Shown here: positions 33,710 through 46,109 of the stretch, piece by piece
Position numbering within the stretch: position 1 is the stretch's first letter
Layout: every line of letters begins with the position of its first letter
Origin: Acholoe squamosa
Taxonomy: Eukaryota > Annelida > Polychaeta > Phyllodocida > Polynoidae
Assembly (NCBI GenBank): GCA_949317995.1
Contig: OX439049.1
Location: 186,001-250,000 of the forward strand
Direction of reading: 5' to 3'
Length of the DNA: 64,000 nt
Translations under genes and position numbers: made by a program
Notes under the pieces: generated by a model
What the model saw: the letters and a program-made list of their open reading frames with translations, nothing else
What the model was told of the DNA's origin: nothing
The model's database searches: none

Positions 33710-35100
33710 TATAAGACACTGGGATCCGTTGAAGTATATGGAATAGAAGATGACAGTTATAGAAATTGGGGCGGGTGCTTTCTCTGGCCCTTGGTGTGAC
33801 AGTCTTGTCGCCTTTTAGCGAATATCATAAAATGGCCCGTCACAAAAAAGAAAACATGACAACGGTAACACTTTACATAGACAAAAATTACTTTTTATTG
33901 TATATCTGTCCAAAAACCAACAGAAAAATGAAGCTTTACCACATAAGTGTATCACATAACTACGATAAATACATACTTTCATTGAAAGCAATATATAATT
34001 TAATGTGATACAAAAGTGCACACTGATTTATCCCCTCTCCCGAAAAAGTGTGGAATTCGTGATTTTACGGTACCCCATAGATGCAAATTTTGTTACTGAA
34101 TAACCCAACACACTTTACATAGTTAGTTAGAGAAATAAATATGTCAGTAACGCATAAGTTACTCACCCAAAAGAAAGCCTTCACATATGATAAATTTGGC
34201 TATGCCTAATACCTATACCTTATCAGAGCATCACACATTTTACACAAAAAATATCATTTGAAATCACCTGACATCAAGCAACAATAAAGGCCCCCATAAA
34301 TGTGCTACATGATCCTCAACGTGTGACAGTAACATGCAGCACCACTTTAAATACAAAATTAACTTCTTAATACATGTGGAGCCATACATGCTTCAAAAAA
34401 CAAAGGAAAGTGGCCGGTTTCTTACTCCAAACATGTGGGTGTGTCCCATACACATACTTTATCAGTACATCAAACCTCTTTGAATAGTCTCTCCCATTTG
34501 ACTTGGCTATGTAGCATTACATTACACTACAAAACTTCGTGGTGCTGCTGAAACACAATAAACCTATTAAGGTGTACTTCATGTACACTTATAACTTTAA
34601 ACTGTAGGATAAGTGACAGAAGATCGGGCCGAAGAACGCATGCTAATAAAAACATCCGGCCATCCACCCATTTCTATAGCTTCAACTTAATTACCTTCAT
34701 TGGATTGACGATCAGCCTACTAGATTCAAAGAATGACTACTACACCTGCAAATCCACTTTCTTCATCCATATTCTAATCCTACATGAAACAAAAGGTTAG
34801 TTCTGAAAATGATGTGGTTTTCCCTGATACTTACCCTTATCACAACTGTTCTCCTAATTATGTAGGTATCATTTACATTTCTTTTCACATGTCTTTACAA
34901 GTAAAAAATTTGTGAACATTTTAATTTGTTCAGGTGCAAACTTTGCAGCGATACATTCCATAATTATGCGACACCTCATTGATATAAGTTGTTCACTATG
35001 TAGACAACACTTAAGGGCATACACTATAATGTTTTTTTGTTTTCAGACTACATGAAATCATCGTCAGGATCCATGTTTAGAGGCAGACCTGAAGGGCTAC
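33710..35100. other. No recognisable gene
   Basis: AT-rich sequence without convincing frames. It probably lies downstream of, or in the 3' untranslated region of, the minus-strand transposase gene. Confidence 0.4.
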
Positions 35101-35299
35101 ACTCTGACTGATTGCACTTACCAGAACGTCATCCTCTACCTCGACCTCTAGCTCTACATGACATAGTACCGGAAATAGAACTTTGTGTGGCCCTTTGTGT
35201 CTGTGAGGGCACTGTAATAGGTGCATCCTCTGTACCTTCTTTCCTCTTGATGTTGGTAGTGATTACTTTGGTAACTGTTTGGACTAATTTCCCGTCTTG

Positions 35300-35864
35300 T
35301 GTATTGAACGGCTAGTTTCAATGGTTTTGCTGTTTTCTTTAGATGAAACTTTTCCACACGATTTGGATTTAGTTTTGGTTATCCTGGCAGAGTTGGACTG
35401 TTTGTTTTGCTTAGAATTAGAGGACAAGGAAGAGACTTCAGTAACTTTGGTAATTTTAGCACCTGTCTCACTGATACAACAGCAAGAAGGATATGAACAC
35501 TCTTTTTTCTTGCAACTTTTTTTTTCTTGTGCTCCTTAGCTAAAGACAAACGTGAATTGTGATGAGACCTAGCAGTAACCTTTAACTTTCTTTTAACCTG
35601 AAACTCACTGTCAGAACCAATAGACAGTTCTATAGGACACTTATCAGCACCATAAACATTAAATGGAGCTCTAGCGACAGGTGTGGAAGACGCCGCGTCA
35701 TTGCTTGTTTTCTCAGTGTTGCACTTCTTGTGGTGACGCATTGACAAAGGGTGAGAAACAGGAACAAAGTTTGGTGGACAAGGTCCTTCCCCTCTTATCT
35801 TTGGTCTGAAGTGATTCATCTTACGGTACTCCTCCCTCGTGGCCTCTATGTCCTCTTCAGAAAG
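35300..35864 (-). pseudogene. Transposase gene, last exon(s)
   Basis: It follows the acceptor TATGTTTTTTCAG and opens LSEEDIEATREEYRKMN in phase 0. After an A9 run near 35515 the likely coding frame changes and a Ser/Lys-rich stretch runs to a TAG near 35301. Further on, in yet another frame, coding-like sequence ends RARGRGRG then stop at about 35124, which may be the true C terminus. Confidence 0.45.
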
Positions 35865-36095
35865 CTGAAAAAACATATTTTACCTTACTGATATTTCTTT
35901 TAAGTGCAAAGGAATAACATACATTATCCAAATTTGACACAATATCATAGAACTGATACAGGTTAGAAGCACACTTACAGTATTTTAAGTCACAATATAG
36001 GTGCAACATTTAATGTTACACATATATAACAGAATTATATGGGGTTAATCAGTGAAGCGCTTGAAGTACATACTAAGGATAAAAAATTAATTCAC

Positions 36096-37351
36096 CTCGT
36101 TGTTTGAGGCTCCTTCATGGTCGGAAGCAAGTGTTTTTTCTAACATGACACTCTGCATGGTGGGGTCTTTATGTGCACCTGTAGCCACCGCCAACGCAGT
36201 CTGCTCAGCCATTACAAGTCCATGTTTTCCGTTTTGTGATGCAGATCCCATGTATCTTGAAAAAGAGGGCAAAGAAGTAGAGGAGGAAACAGAACTGTTC
36301 TTTTTTACATGTTCACCCTGTACTACACAATCGTCTAAAGCTTCACTGAAAGCAGAAATATCCATTTGTGAGTCTTGTTTTTTTTTTGTGTGAAGATCTC
36401 CGCTTGAACTTTGGTGTGCCGTTTGGTCTTTACTAATTGTGTTAGGGCTTGAACCAAAACCTCTCAGACGAGGTGGCCTCTCCTTTTTGCTTCCTACAGG
36501 GGATGGTGACCTGGATCTGCTAGAGGCCGTACTAGAGGAAGAAGAACTTTTGGGTGCAGGGGAGGAAGGAACTTTGAAGTTGGCCCCTTTTTTGTGTGCA
36601 ATGCACGTCCACTGCTAGGAGATATAGAGGTGCTGTCACTGCCAGAAAAAAGTTCATGCATTCTTTGGCTTACGCAAGATGTGTTTAACTGAGACCATAA
36701 ACGCTTAGAACAGGGAGAAGACATTTGGGTGTTCATTTCCTCATAGGTGCTTGGTATAGGCTCGCTGTCCAGTCCATGGTCCGCATCTTCACCTGTCAAA
36801 CTTGAAACAATCTGATTCCCATCTTGTGATACAGGGGACAAAGTAGGAACAGGACTTACAAGAGTATCAAGTATATGCATTACAGAATTTAGGGTGCTCG
36901 TAGTAACAGTGTGCACATCAGCTAGCACCTCAAACATAGAAGGGCTTTGACCAGTAGTTGGTCCCATAAGAGGACCTAGAGTTGTTTTCTCTTCAAGAGT
37001 AGCACAGGGAGAACCTATAACTTGAGTAGAAGGTGTAGATTTACTTCTTATCTTAGGCACTTTATTATAATCTGATTTCTTTGAAGAAGAGGTCGATTTT
37101 ACTTTACCCTTTGAGACTGACTTTGTGACTGATCTGGTAGTAGGACCGGTAGAAGGTAGAGTTCGAGAAGGTGAACGGTTCAAGTTGTACACTACGTTGG
37201 GAGAGCCCTCATGCAAGCACTTGTCCACCACACTGTAATCGTCTTCATCTGAAGAAGAGTCTGCACGGTGAATGCGCATGGCAGGTTCAGGCGGTGGAAT
37301 ATTCAGCTTCTTGGATTTGGGATCTGGCCTCTCTGGCTTCTTCATTTCTTC
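36096..37351 (-). pseudogene. Transposase gene, Ser-rich tail exon
   Basis: Acceptor GGGTTCATTTCAG; donor GAG|GTGAAT. It opens EEMKKPERPDPKSKK and is Ser/Thr/Pro-rich, with an acidic SSSDEDDY segment and an SR-like SSRSRSPSPVGSKK segment. An A6G4 run near 36590 shifts the frame. The exon length is 1256 nt, one short of a multiple of three, which agrees with a single missing base if phase 0 is kept. No known domain. Confidence 0.55.
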
Positions 37352-37612
37352 CTGAAATGAACCCAAAAAATGTAATTACCCCATATATTACCTACATATT
37401 ATGACACAATAAAGACTACACTTGCAATAAATCATATAACTTATGTGATTTATCTATGATTGTTTTGAGGAGGTCTCTCTCTGTACCTTTTAAGTCTAAA
37501 TATTAAATTACATTGCTAGTAATTTCATTTGAAGGTATTAACCATCACATTATTGTTCTCACTTTAAATTCATTTTAGGGGGTTACAGTACAAAGGAAAA
37601 AAAATCAATCAC

Positions 37613-37810
37613 CTTTGACAAGTGTTTCCATGTCCAGAAGAGGGGATAAGGAGCATCAAAACTGGGTGGCCAATCTAAAGGATACATCTGCTTAACTAGA
37701 TTGAGGATGGCTGGAACAGGCTCTCCTCGGTTTCTGTTTCTCCACACTATTTCTGCAAGGTGCGATTTAAACGTAGATAAAGTGGTGCAGTTCATCCTTC
37801 TGAAATGTTC
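37613..37810 (-). CDS. Transposase gene exon: C-terminal end of DDE domain
   Basis: 198 nt (66 codons), acceptor TTTGTTCACTGCAG, donor AAG|GTGATT. It begins EHFRRMNCTTLSTFKSHLAE, the sequence that normally follows the IEGxWKHxK motif in ISXO2-like transposases. Residues 40-66 are aromatic and Pro-rich. Confidence 0.7.
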
Positions 37811-38003
37811 CTGCAGTGAACAAAAAATTGTTGGCCAAATTGTTTTGCATACTTTTCACATATACTATAAAGTTACATATACAAAAGGCCTTAAGACAGT
37901 ACATTTCGTCTTTTAGACAGCGGCTGTATTATAGAGCAGTAGTTTGCTGTCTGTAAAAAAAATTGTTTATTCATATAGTGCACTATAAAGTATATTGTTT
38001 TAC

Positions 38004-38946
38004 CTTTGCATGCTTCCATGCACCTTCGATTCTGTTTGTGGTACACCGCTCCGTTTCCCCCGTGATTATATTTTGATAATCACATCTGAATGAGTGTTTG
38101 TGAGCTACAGTGAAGTGGTCGTATCCTAACTCTTGGATACCTATGAACCCACTCCAGCAGTCGGTGTACACTCTCATCCCGGGGGCTACATGATTAGTTA
38201 TAATAGGGTGCAGAGTAGAAGATGATCTATTGTCTACTGGGTACAGGATCAAGTTATTTGACTTTCTCTGTACCAAACCCACAACCCATATAGGCCGGCC
38301 TTTTTTAGGATCCCCTTTGTGTGCCTTCACTTTCCTGCCAAATACACTCTCATCGATCTCTACTTCATCACTGAAAATGTCATTCTTGTACAAGTCATGT
38401 ACATATTGCACAAACATGTCTCTTATGAAACTTGCCCACTCTACCGCTGTCCTGTTATAGTTCATCCCACACCAAGAGGACAGTCGCATAAGGGTGCCAT
38501 TTCTCTCAGCATATGATATCAAGAAGAGAAACAAATCTTGTGTCAGAAGATGTGAATGAGAGAAAAGAGAATACTTTCTTATGGAGTGTTCATGTTTACC
38601 TCCTGGCCTGCACCTCCATGAGTACCCATCTAAAGCTGATTCCCTGGTGTTTACCTTGCACTCCTTTCCACATCTGTCTACGTCACACACCATGTGGGTA
38701 GCCAGGAAACCATTATGCCCTAACCATTCTAGAAAGTTGGGGTTAAGATAATCCAGAAGAGCAAATCTGTTGTGTGGATTGACCAGGTCTTCTATGGTGA
38801 TATCTGAAACATTTACAGCCTGCACCCTATTTGCCCATGTGCTTCTTGTGTACACTTTCCTCTTGTATAAGTCTATGTCTAAGTCTGGATCAGGAAAGCC
38901 GTCCTCTGAAGGAAATATATCCCGTGGCCTCCCAACCCACATAGTG
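38004..38946 (-). CDS. Transposase gene exon: ISXO2-like DDE domain
   Basis: Acceptor GTTTTTGCCGACAG, donor AAAG|GTAAAA. A Cys cluster (CDVDRCGKEC...WRC) resembles the N-terminal zinc ribbon of IS1595-type enzymes. The catalytic segments are EIDESVFGR (Asp), YTDCWSGF (Asp) and TNRIEGAW (Glu), with WVVGLVQR and GYDHFTVAHKHSF in their usual places. The frame is open throughout. In bacteria these enzymes move IS1595 elements; Merlin is the eukaryotic branch. All residues expected for catalysis appear present. Confidence 0.82.
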
Positions 38947-39635
38947 CTGTCGGCAAAAACAAAGCAAAAAGTGGTGCCAAGTTCTGACTTGTTGCACTTT
39001 ATAAACATTGAAGGTGCTGGCCCAGGGGCCGCTGCCCCCCTGACTGTCAGTCAGTTCCCGAAGCTGCTGGCGTTAATAAATACACCCTCCCAAGCAACCT
39101 CCCACCCCTAAAGTCTTACCGCCAGTCCCATCCCCCAAACCCCCTCCCTGCTCTCTTAAACTTGAAGCCTTACTGCACTTTAAATCCCCCCCCTCAATTG
39201 GCCTTTTCCTTTCAAAGCATGCATGTATAGGTAGTGGCCTAGCAGAGAGGGCCCCTTCTACAGCAATATGGTGTGCACTTTTATTTTCTTTCCTTACCCT
39301 TACATGAAAGGAGAAACAAAAAAGTTGGCCCTAAAATTCTTATACCACACTGTAAAGTACTGCACGTAGGGTCACAATAATTACCAAGGACTGGATCTTT
39401 TCCAGTCCCTGCTCTATATTGTGACCCGCTGTGCACACTCCCACAGGCAGTGAAAGAGATATATCCCTTCTGCCTCCTATATGTTTCTCATATACCCCTG
39501 GGGTCGTCTGGTACTATCCCTCTAACCAACGTTAGCCCCATACATGAAATACAGTGTGTGCGCCTATCTCTCACACCTGAAACATACACAATCTGACATA
39601 TAATAGAAGATAAAATATATGAATATTTTACTTAC

Positions 39636-40113
39636 TAATAAGGTCTTGGTGTGCCATCCAGAAACTCTCCCCTGTTATTGTGGACGTTCCAGGCCCACAA
39701 CTTGTACTTAGTGTGTCCTCCTTTGTGCTCGATGATATATACATAAGTCTTGCTGCATGTCTGTATGAGGGATCACCTACCTCTGTCCACATTTGCACCA
39801 TAATACCCCAGTGCAAGAGCATGTGAGCTGGGAGACCATTCACAATTGCAAAGGCGCACACCCTTACCCTTGGCCAATTTCTGATATTCTTTGTCCAAAA
39901 GAATCTCCTTATAGCCTTAGGCCACAACTTGGCTGGGCCTATCAGCTCCTGGATGTCTGACCACAAGGAATACAGCATATCTGCTCTGCCATTCCCATAC
40001 CTTTCTAACTTTTCGTTAGACATCATGGACTCTTGAAAATACACTTCTGGCGGCCCATTTTCCTCATCTCCAGAATCCTCCAAAATGTCCCACAGATCTC
40101 CCTGCACTGCCAT
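39636..40113 (-). CDS. Putative first exon, unknown domain
   Basis: It starts at the ATG at 40113 (MAVQGDLWDILEDSGDEENG) and ends at the donor ATTA|GTAAGT. A compact segment WPKAIRRFFWTKNIRNWPR...AFAIVNGLPAHMLLHWG looks globular and conserved in style, but I cannot name it. Its end phase (1) does not match the next recognised exon. Either another exon lies in 39000-39630 or this belongs to a separate transcript. Confidence 0.5.
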
Positions 40114-40122
40114 GTTGCTCAC

Positions 40123-41203
40123 ACAATGTATGTCCCTTAAGTGTGACAGTGCACATCATGAACTTTCCTTTTTATACTGCCATGCCTCCTTAAAATGTTT
40201 TTCACACCTCTGCTTTGCCTTAGTTCCTCGAGGATACAATAATGGGCACCCTACAATGAGATTGTCATCAGTGTTTTTTATTATAATTGCTACCTATCTG
40301 CTGAATTATCGAATGTAGCCAATGGAATATATACTGTCATTTTACACATTGATTATTCCTTGTTGCTGATAATATATATTTCTTTTAAATGTACACAAAG
40401 AAAAACACTGTTAAATAATCTTTATTCATATTCACTTTAAGTGCACTACTGGCCACCTACGTGCAAGTACACTCTAAAGTGCACCTGAACTTTTAAGGTG
40501 CACATGTAGGCGCGGGTGCCCGCCATGCCGGCCACCAAAGCTATATACATAGGAGGGCCAAGAAGGGGGCATTCATGTTCCTTGTTTAAGCCCTCATTTA
40601 TTTCAGCCTTTATTTCAAGAGGCCTGAAGGATAATATGTTTGCAATTTACTCTGCAATATTCCACTTTATTTGGGAGGCCCCCTTACTTTCTGACTATAC
40701 AAGGCCTGCATACCTGTAAACACTTGAACATAAAGGATCTGGCCCAGAGAGCTTGTCCAGGGGTCATGCAGTAAGGCCCACGAGTGTTGCACTGAAATGA
40801 AATGTACATCCTTTGTCTGTGCAGTTTCAGTAAGGCGCCAAACCGGCAAGAAAATTCCTTCCCTCCCCCTCCCACCTCCCTTTACGCCAGTACTCTAATA
40901 TATTCAGTGCCATATTTTCCATGTAACATAGGGGGAGGGAGTGCCTGGGAAGGGATGTGGGGGGAGAAGGAGTGGGGCGGGCCCTGTAGAGAAGGGGGCA
41001 AGGGCGGCAAGGAGATGTGGTACTCATGTTGTGAGTGAGCCGGTGTAGCGGCCGGTCTAGCACACATATGTACAGGCCTCTACACTGTAAGGTCATGTAA
41101 ACAAACCGGCCAACGAATCGATACTGTTAAATAATGACAGACAGCCAGGTGTAATCTACCAGTTTTCAGAGTGAGGCCGAGGCGTGCACAGCAATAAGAA
41201 ATA
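40123..41203. other. No recognisable gene
   Basis: Upstream region of the transposase gene if the model is right. At 40440-40510 the motif AAGTGCACCT/AGGTGCACAT recurs. GC-rich and purine-rich patches at 40930-41030 hold no convincing frame. Confidence 0.35.
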
Positions 41204-41409
41204 GGAGGGGGCTAAACCCATGGCGACTCTGTGACTCTATCATGTAGAAATAAAATAATTACCTCTTTCCTGTATGGAAGTACTTTTAATAATAATGTGC
41301 CAGCAGGTAAAGTGTAAACTAACATTTGATATAAAAGTAGTGGTAAAACACTGCGACACCTCAACCTAAAGAGTGACAGATATAACCGTTGAGGGGTTTA
41401 GCCCCCTCC
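41204..41409. mobile_element. 206-bp MITE with GGAGGGGGCTAAACCC ends
   Basis: GGAGGGGGCTAAACCC at the left end has its exact inverse GGGTTTAGCCCCCTCC at the right end. It has no coding capacity. It abuts the endonuclease fragment of LINE-2, so it probably inserted into that element. Confidence 0.8.
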
Positions 41410-42106
41410 GCTAGCATATTGTGAAACTTGGCTGCATGAAGACTATAATGATGATATGATACATTGGGAGGGTATGCAACTTTTTAGATTAGATCGCAGA
41501 CGCAAAAAGGGGGGTGGTATTGCTGCCTATGTTAGAGATGATATTATTGCAGATGTAATGATAGATAGGAGCCTGAGTTGCTCAAACAAAGACATTGAAT
41601 GCCTTGTTTTGGACCTGGATTTTAAAGATGGAAATAAGCTTCAAGTGATTATTGTATATCACCCACCATCTGGTAAAATGGACCCGTTTTTTGTACATAT
41701 ATTAAAATTAATGAAGCATGCCGAGCATAACAAAAAAGAACAATGGCTTATGGGAGATATAAACATCAATACTTTGAGAGAGAAGTTGCCAAGTGCTGTT
41801 AGGCTATCGGATTTGTGTCGCTTTGAGGGTTATCATAAATTGATACATCAGTGTACGAGACCCTATAAGAAAACTATATCATGTTTAGACAATATTTTGA
41901 CAAACTATAATGATGATGTTACCTCAGGGGTTTTAAATTTTATAGTTAGTGATCATCTGCCTGTGTTTACTGTCAAATGTAAAATGAAAATTACATATAC
42001 AAAGAAAATAATGTATATATACGTAGGTACAAGGATTTCAATGAGAATCTTTTTAAAGATTGGTTATGTGAACTTGATTGGGAGACTTTCATCAGTTTAC
42101 CAGTAA
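41410..42106 (+). pseudogene. LINE-2 endonuclease fragment
   Basis: The frame contains YCETWLHED (metal-binding Glu), RKKGGGIAAYVRDD, VYHPPS, GDININ, LDNILTN and VSDHLPV, the ordered motifs of the apurinic-type endonuclease of Jockey/CR1 LINEs. A frame change near 42005 precedes an FNENLFKDWL-type linker. The fragment stops at about 42106, where Gypsy protease sequence begins. The matching reverse transcriptase half is probably at 52456-54178, the two having been separated by later insertions. It differs clearly from the NADAR LINE. Confidence 0.8.
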
Positions 42107-45100
42107 CCCATCCCCACTGGGAGGGAGACAGTGGTATATACCCGTATCTGTGGAAGGCCGGGGGTAAATGCTTGCACGGCCGACGGAAGCAGTATGAGAA
42201 CTTTTAGGAGGACTTTTATGCCTATCCGGATAGGAGGCAAAGAATTTGTTCTTTCGCCGACTATAGCAGAGGTTAGTGACGATGGAATCCTCGGTCTGGA
42301 TTTTGCAAGCCTATATGGGGCCATTTTGGATCCACGGGATGGAATGATGAGTATCCGGAACCCTTATGGCTTGCATGTACAATGCGTGTTGAGACAAGTG
42401 TCTTCAGTAGCTTCGGTTATACATACGGTGAAAATCCCTCCGGGTACAACTTGTGAGGTCCTTTGCGGCCGATCAATGGCCCAGAAGGGTGAGACAGGCG
42501 TCTACGAACCCGATACGATACATTTATCAAGCATCAGGTTGGACTCAGTGGATACGTTGGTGGCGAATGCAGCATGGTCTGTATTACCCATGACTAACCG
42601 AACCGGTTCAGTGATTTATTTGAAACGTGGCAACAGTGTTGGGGTGATGAGTTTGGTAGAACACGTTGCCGAGGCCAAGTTTAATAAACCATTGAACCCC
42701 GTTAGTAAGCATCAATTGGATGAAGAATTTCAGAAACTGATTGATAAATCAGATTTACAGAATACAGAGCATAAATGGCACCTAGGGGACCTCCTGCGAA
42801 GGTATGAGGATGCTTTCGGCAGGGAGGGAGGACCCGTAGGTAGAACCGATAAGGTGTTGCACACTATCGATGTGCGTGACGAGAGACCTTTTAAAATACC
42901 GTATCATAGACTTCCTCTCAAGAAGAAGTTGATATGTGAAAAGGAAATACAAAAGCAGCTGGAGTTAGGGGTAATCATGCCGAGCTCGAGCCCCTGGTCC
43001 AGCCATGTTTGTATGACCACAAAGAAAGACGGTACATTCCGTTTCTGTGTCGACTACCGGAAACTGAACAAAGAAGAACTTGTATCCCCTACCAAGGATT
43101 GACGAGACTTTAGAGAGCTTGGGTGGGAACCAATGGTTCTGCACCCTGGATTTACAGTCCGGGTATTGGCAGATACCAATGCATCCCAAGGACATAGAGA
43201 AAACTGCGTTCTCTAGCCATTTGGGATTATTCGAGTATAATGTCTTGCCTTTCGGATTGTGTAATGCGCCCGCTACGTTTGAGGCTATGATGGAATCTCT
43301 ACTCAGCGACCTGCTGTGGAAGAAGTGTCTGGTTTACTGGGATGATGTCGTCATGTTTGGCAAGTCAATTCAGGAGTGTCACACGAACCTATAGCTGGTC
43401 CTGGATAGGATTCTAGCCAATGGCCAAAAACTCAAGCCTAAGAAATGTAATCTGTTTAAGAAAATAATTACATAACTGGGAAGGATCATTACCCCCAACG
43501 GGGTAAGTGCAGATCCGGAGAAGCTTGAGGCGGTGGAAAGTTGGGAAAGACCCCAAGTGCTAAGGAGGTTAGGTCATTTTTAGGATTTTGCTCCTATTAC
43601 CGTGATTTTATACCGAATTACTCTCGTGTAAGTTTTCCCATGCAATGCTTAGCTCATTGGACACCAGGTAGGGCTTGGGAACCCTTCTCATGGACCAGCG
43701 AGCAAGAAGAATCTTTTAATAAGATAAAAGATTGATTTAGAAACACACCTGTATTGAAATATCCCACTCCCGAAGGGCATTTCATACTAGACACCGATGC
43801 GAGCAATGATGCTATAGGGGCAGCACTCTCTCAGGTCCAGAATGGAGTTGAAGTCCCATTAGCATTCGCTAGCAACACGCTAAGCAAAACCCAGCGTAAT
43901 TATTGTACCACTAAAAGAGAACTTCTCGCTGTTGTGGTGTATATGAAGAAGTTTAAGCATTTCCTGTAGGGAACTGACTTCACTTTGCGTACTGACCATT
44001 CGTCTCTAAGGTGGCTTCTGAATCCGAGGGGATGATTGGAAGATGGTTGGCTCACTTATCCGAGTTTGGATTAGAGCATAAGCAGATCGAGCACCGTCCG
44101 GGTGCAAAGCATATAAATGCAGATGCCTTATCAGGACGGCCAGTCCGAAAGTGCCAAAATGCCACTTGTGAAGACTGCGAGGCCCATAATGCTGTGGTCG
44201 CCAGGTTGGTATATAACTATACCACCCCCCTGTAGCTATCTCAATTGGTCCCCGGAGACCATCAAGAAGTTTCAACAGTCAGATCCCACCACTGCACGCA
44301 TCTTGGAATACTTGCGGAAAGGTATTAAGCCGGTAAGGCCAATGTTATCTCTGGAAGACAGAGAAACGAGACGATTGATAGCTCAATGGACCGAGCTGGA
44401 GATCCGAGATGGCATATTGTGTAGATGGAAGACTACTTCCACCGGCAATAAGCTATTGCAAATAGTAATTCCCACCTCGATGAGAAGGGATATCATGTAT
44501 TATTGTCATGGACACCAAACAAGTGGCCATTTTGGGAAGAAAAGATCCATAGAATGTCTGCAAAGACGATATTACTGGCCAGGAATGAGGAGCGAACTAC
44601 TTCTGTGGATTGCAACTTGCCCTGATTGTTGTAAAAACAAGCCAGGACCCGGCCTAGGCAAGCTACCCTCGTCCCAGGAATTGTTTGGTGTCAGATTTGC
44701 TCGAGTAGCAATTGACATCATTAGTGGGTTTAAAACGACGCGCAGAGAGAATACTTGTATGATGGTCGTCACAGACTACTATACTAAGTACACTCGGGTG
44801 TTTCCTCTTCCAAATCACAAAGCAACTACATGTGCCGAAGCATTTGTAAAAGGCTGGGTGCTACTTTTGGGCATACCCCTCATGATGCACAGTGATCAAG
44901 GTAGAGAGTTTGAGTCAGAGTTATGGCAGGAAATGTGCCATTACTTAGCAATATGTAAGAAAAAATGGACTTTGATACAAGTACTGAAGCCCCTGGTTAA
45001 TAGCCACCAGGATGACTGGGATGAACAGTGCGAGTTTGTAGTACACGCCTACAACAACACTGTCCATTCATCCACTAATTGCACCCCAAACCTTTTGGTG

Positions 45101-45727
45101 TTCGGTGAGGTTATAATTATGCCCGCCGACTTGGTATACGGAGTGGTCAGAATAGACCCAGAGGCTCCTGCACTGGTTGTTTGTGGAGTCATAACGGGAT
45201 AGGTTCAAGCATGCATGCGAGGCCGTTGGTAAAGAGCTGCTGAAAAGTGCTAAATGGCAGAAGGTGGGGTATGATACCAATGCAAGAAGGATACCTTTTT
45301 GAAAGTAGGGGAAAAGGTACTAAGGTATTACGAGCCACTCGAACGTTTGAAGCTCGTAACACCCTGGGAGGGTCCGTTTAAGGTTGTACGCATCATCTCT
45401 GAGTCAACGGTGATGGTGGAAGACTGCTACACTGGTAGAAGGTGGACGACCAATGTAGGAAAGCTCAGGCCCTGGAAGGGACGCGAAGCGGCCGAGAGGG
45501 AGTTCGGATACCAACCCCCGAGGCCAACTATAAGTAGGCCTAGTGTTGCGGTACCCAAGAAACGCCCTAGAGGTCGGCCTAGGAAGCATCCAGAGGCGAC
45601 GGGTCGGAAATGGCCTAATCGTAAGAAATGGAAAAATGTCTTGCTGAGTGAAGTAATTACATATGGGAAGGGCCCCGCCGTGGCTACATGGGACTCGTAT
45701 GTAAAGCCGGGAGAAATAAAATGCTGA
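42107..45727 (+). pseudogene. Gypsy-1 pol (truncated protease, RT, RNase H, integrase)
   Basis: Ty3/Gypsy-type pol. It begins inside the protease, without the DSG/DTG active site but with the DGILGLDF strand. Reverse transcriptase follows with FCVDYRKLN, YPLPRIDE, LDLQSGYWQ and a YWDD site (usual YLDD/YIDD). RNase H (DTDASN, KRELLAV, RTDHSSLRW) comes next. Integrase has HGHQTSGHFG and CPDCC, core AIDIIS and HSDQGREFE. A deletion near 44970-45000 removes the segment with the catalytic Glu. The GPF module (TPWEGPFKVV) and an AT-hook-like KRPRGRPRKHP tail close it. Several stops and frame changes (about 43080, 43394, 43470, 43735, 43968, 44235, 45202). gag and the 5' LTR are missing. Inactive. 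Confidence 0.88.
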
Positions 45728-46109
45728 CCCAAGGTGTCAGACGCAGTCCTCGGTCCGCCATTACCTAACTCAGTACACAAGGAGCTACTGTGTGTAATCC
45801 GCCGTAAGCGAATAACATGGCTGGGGCGTCGAACGTATGTTCCCCGGGTAGCCATATCCCGCGAGTGGTGGTCGGATTAACCGGTACATTCGCTTTATAG
45901 CGATGTATATACCACCAAGCTCCAGATGATAGCACCCCGGTAGTAACACGCGTCTCGTATACTGAGCTGAACCTTAGTTTGATTCTAGTCTGCTAGATGG
46001 CGCCATGGGTGTGGCGGGAATGTGCGGAACTAGGTCACCGAATAGCTCGAATCGGGATCTCGTGAGACGAGAGGTCGGACACCAAATTGGTTATAACTAG
46101 GATGGAATC
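45728..46109 (+). other. Gypsy-1 spacer between pol and accessory ORF
   Basis: No frame is seen. A splice acceptor or internal promoter could lie here to express the 3' ORF, but I cannot identify one with confidence. Confidence 0.4.

Larger units (their letters stand above)
35124..40113 (-). pseudogene. Intron-containing ISXO2/IS1595-like transposase gene
   Basis: A minus-strand gene assembled from splice-bounded exons: 40113-39636 (possible first exon, donor GTAAGT), 38946-38004, 37810-37613, 37351-36096, and 35864 to about 35300 or 35124. The last four join in phase 0 at good GT-AG borders. The exon at 38946-38004 holds the DDE domain. The next exon supplies the conserved HFRRMN...SHLAEIVWR end of that domain, which supports the splice. 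A long Ser/Arg/Lys-rich tail follows, unlike the short bacterial enzymes. Two frame breaks at A runs (near 36590 and 35515) and one more near 35320 suggest decay or homopolymer errors. Merlin elements are the eukaryotic relatives. Clear terminal inverted repeats were not found, so a captured host gene is also possible. Confidence 0.65.
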
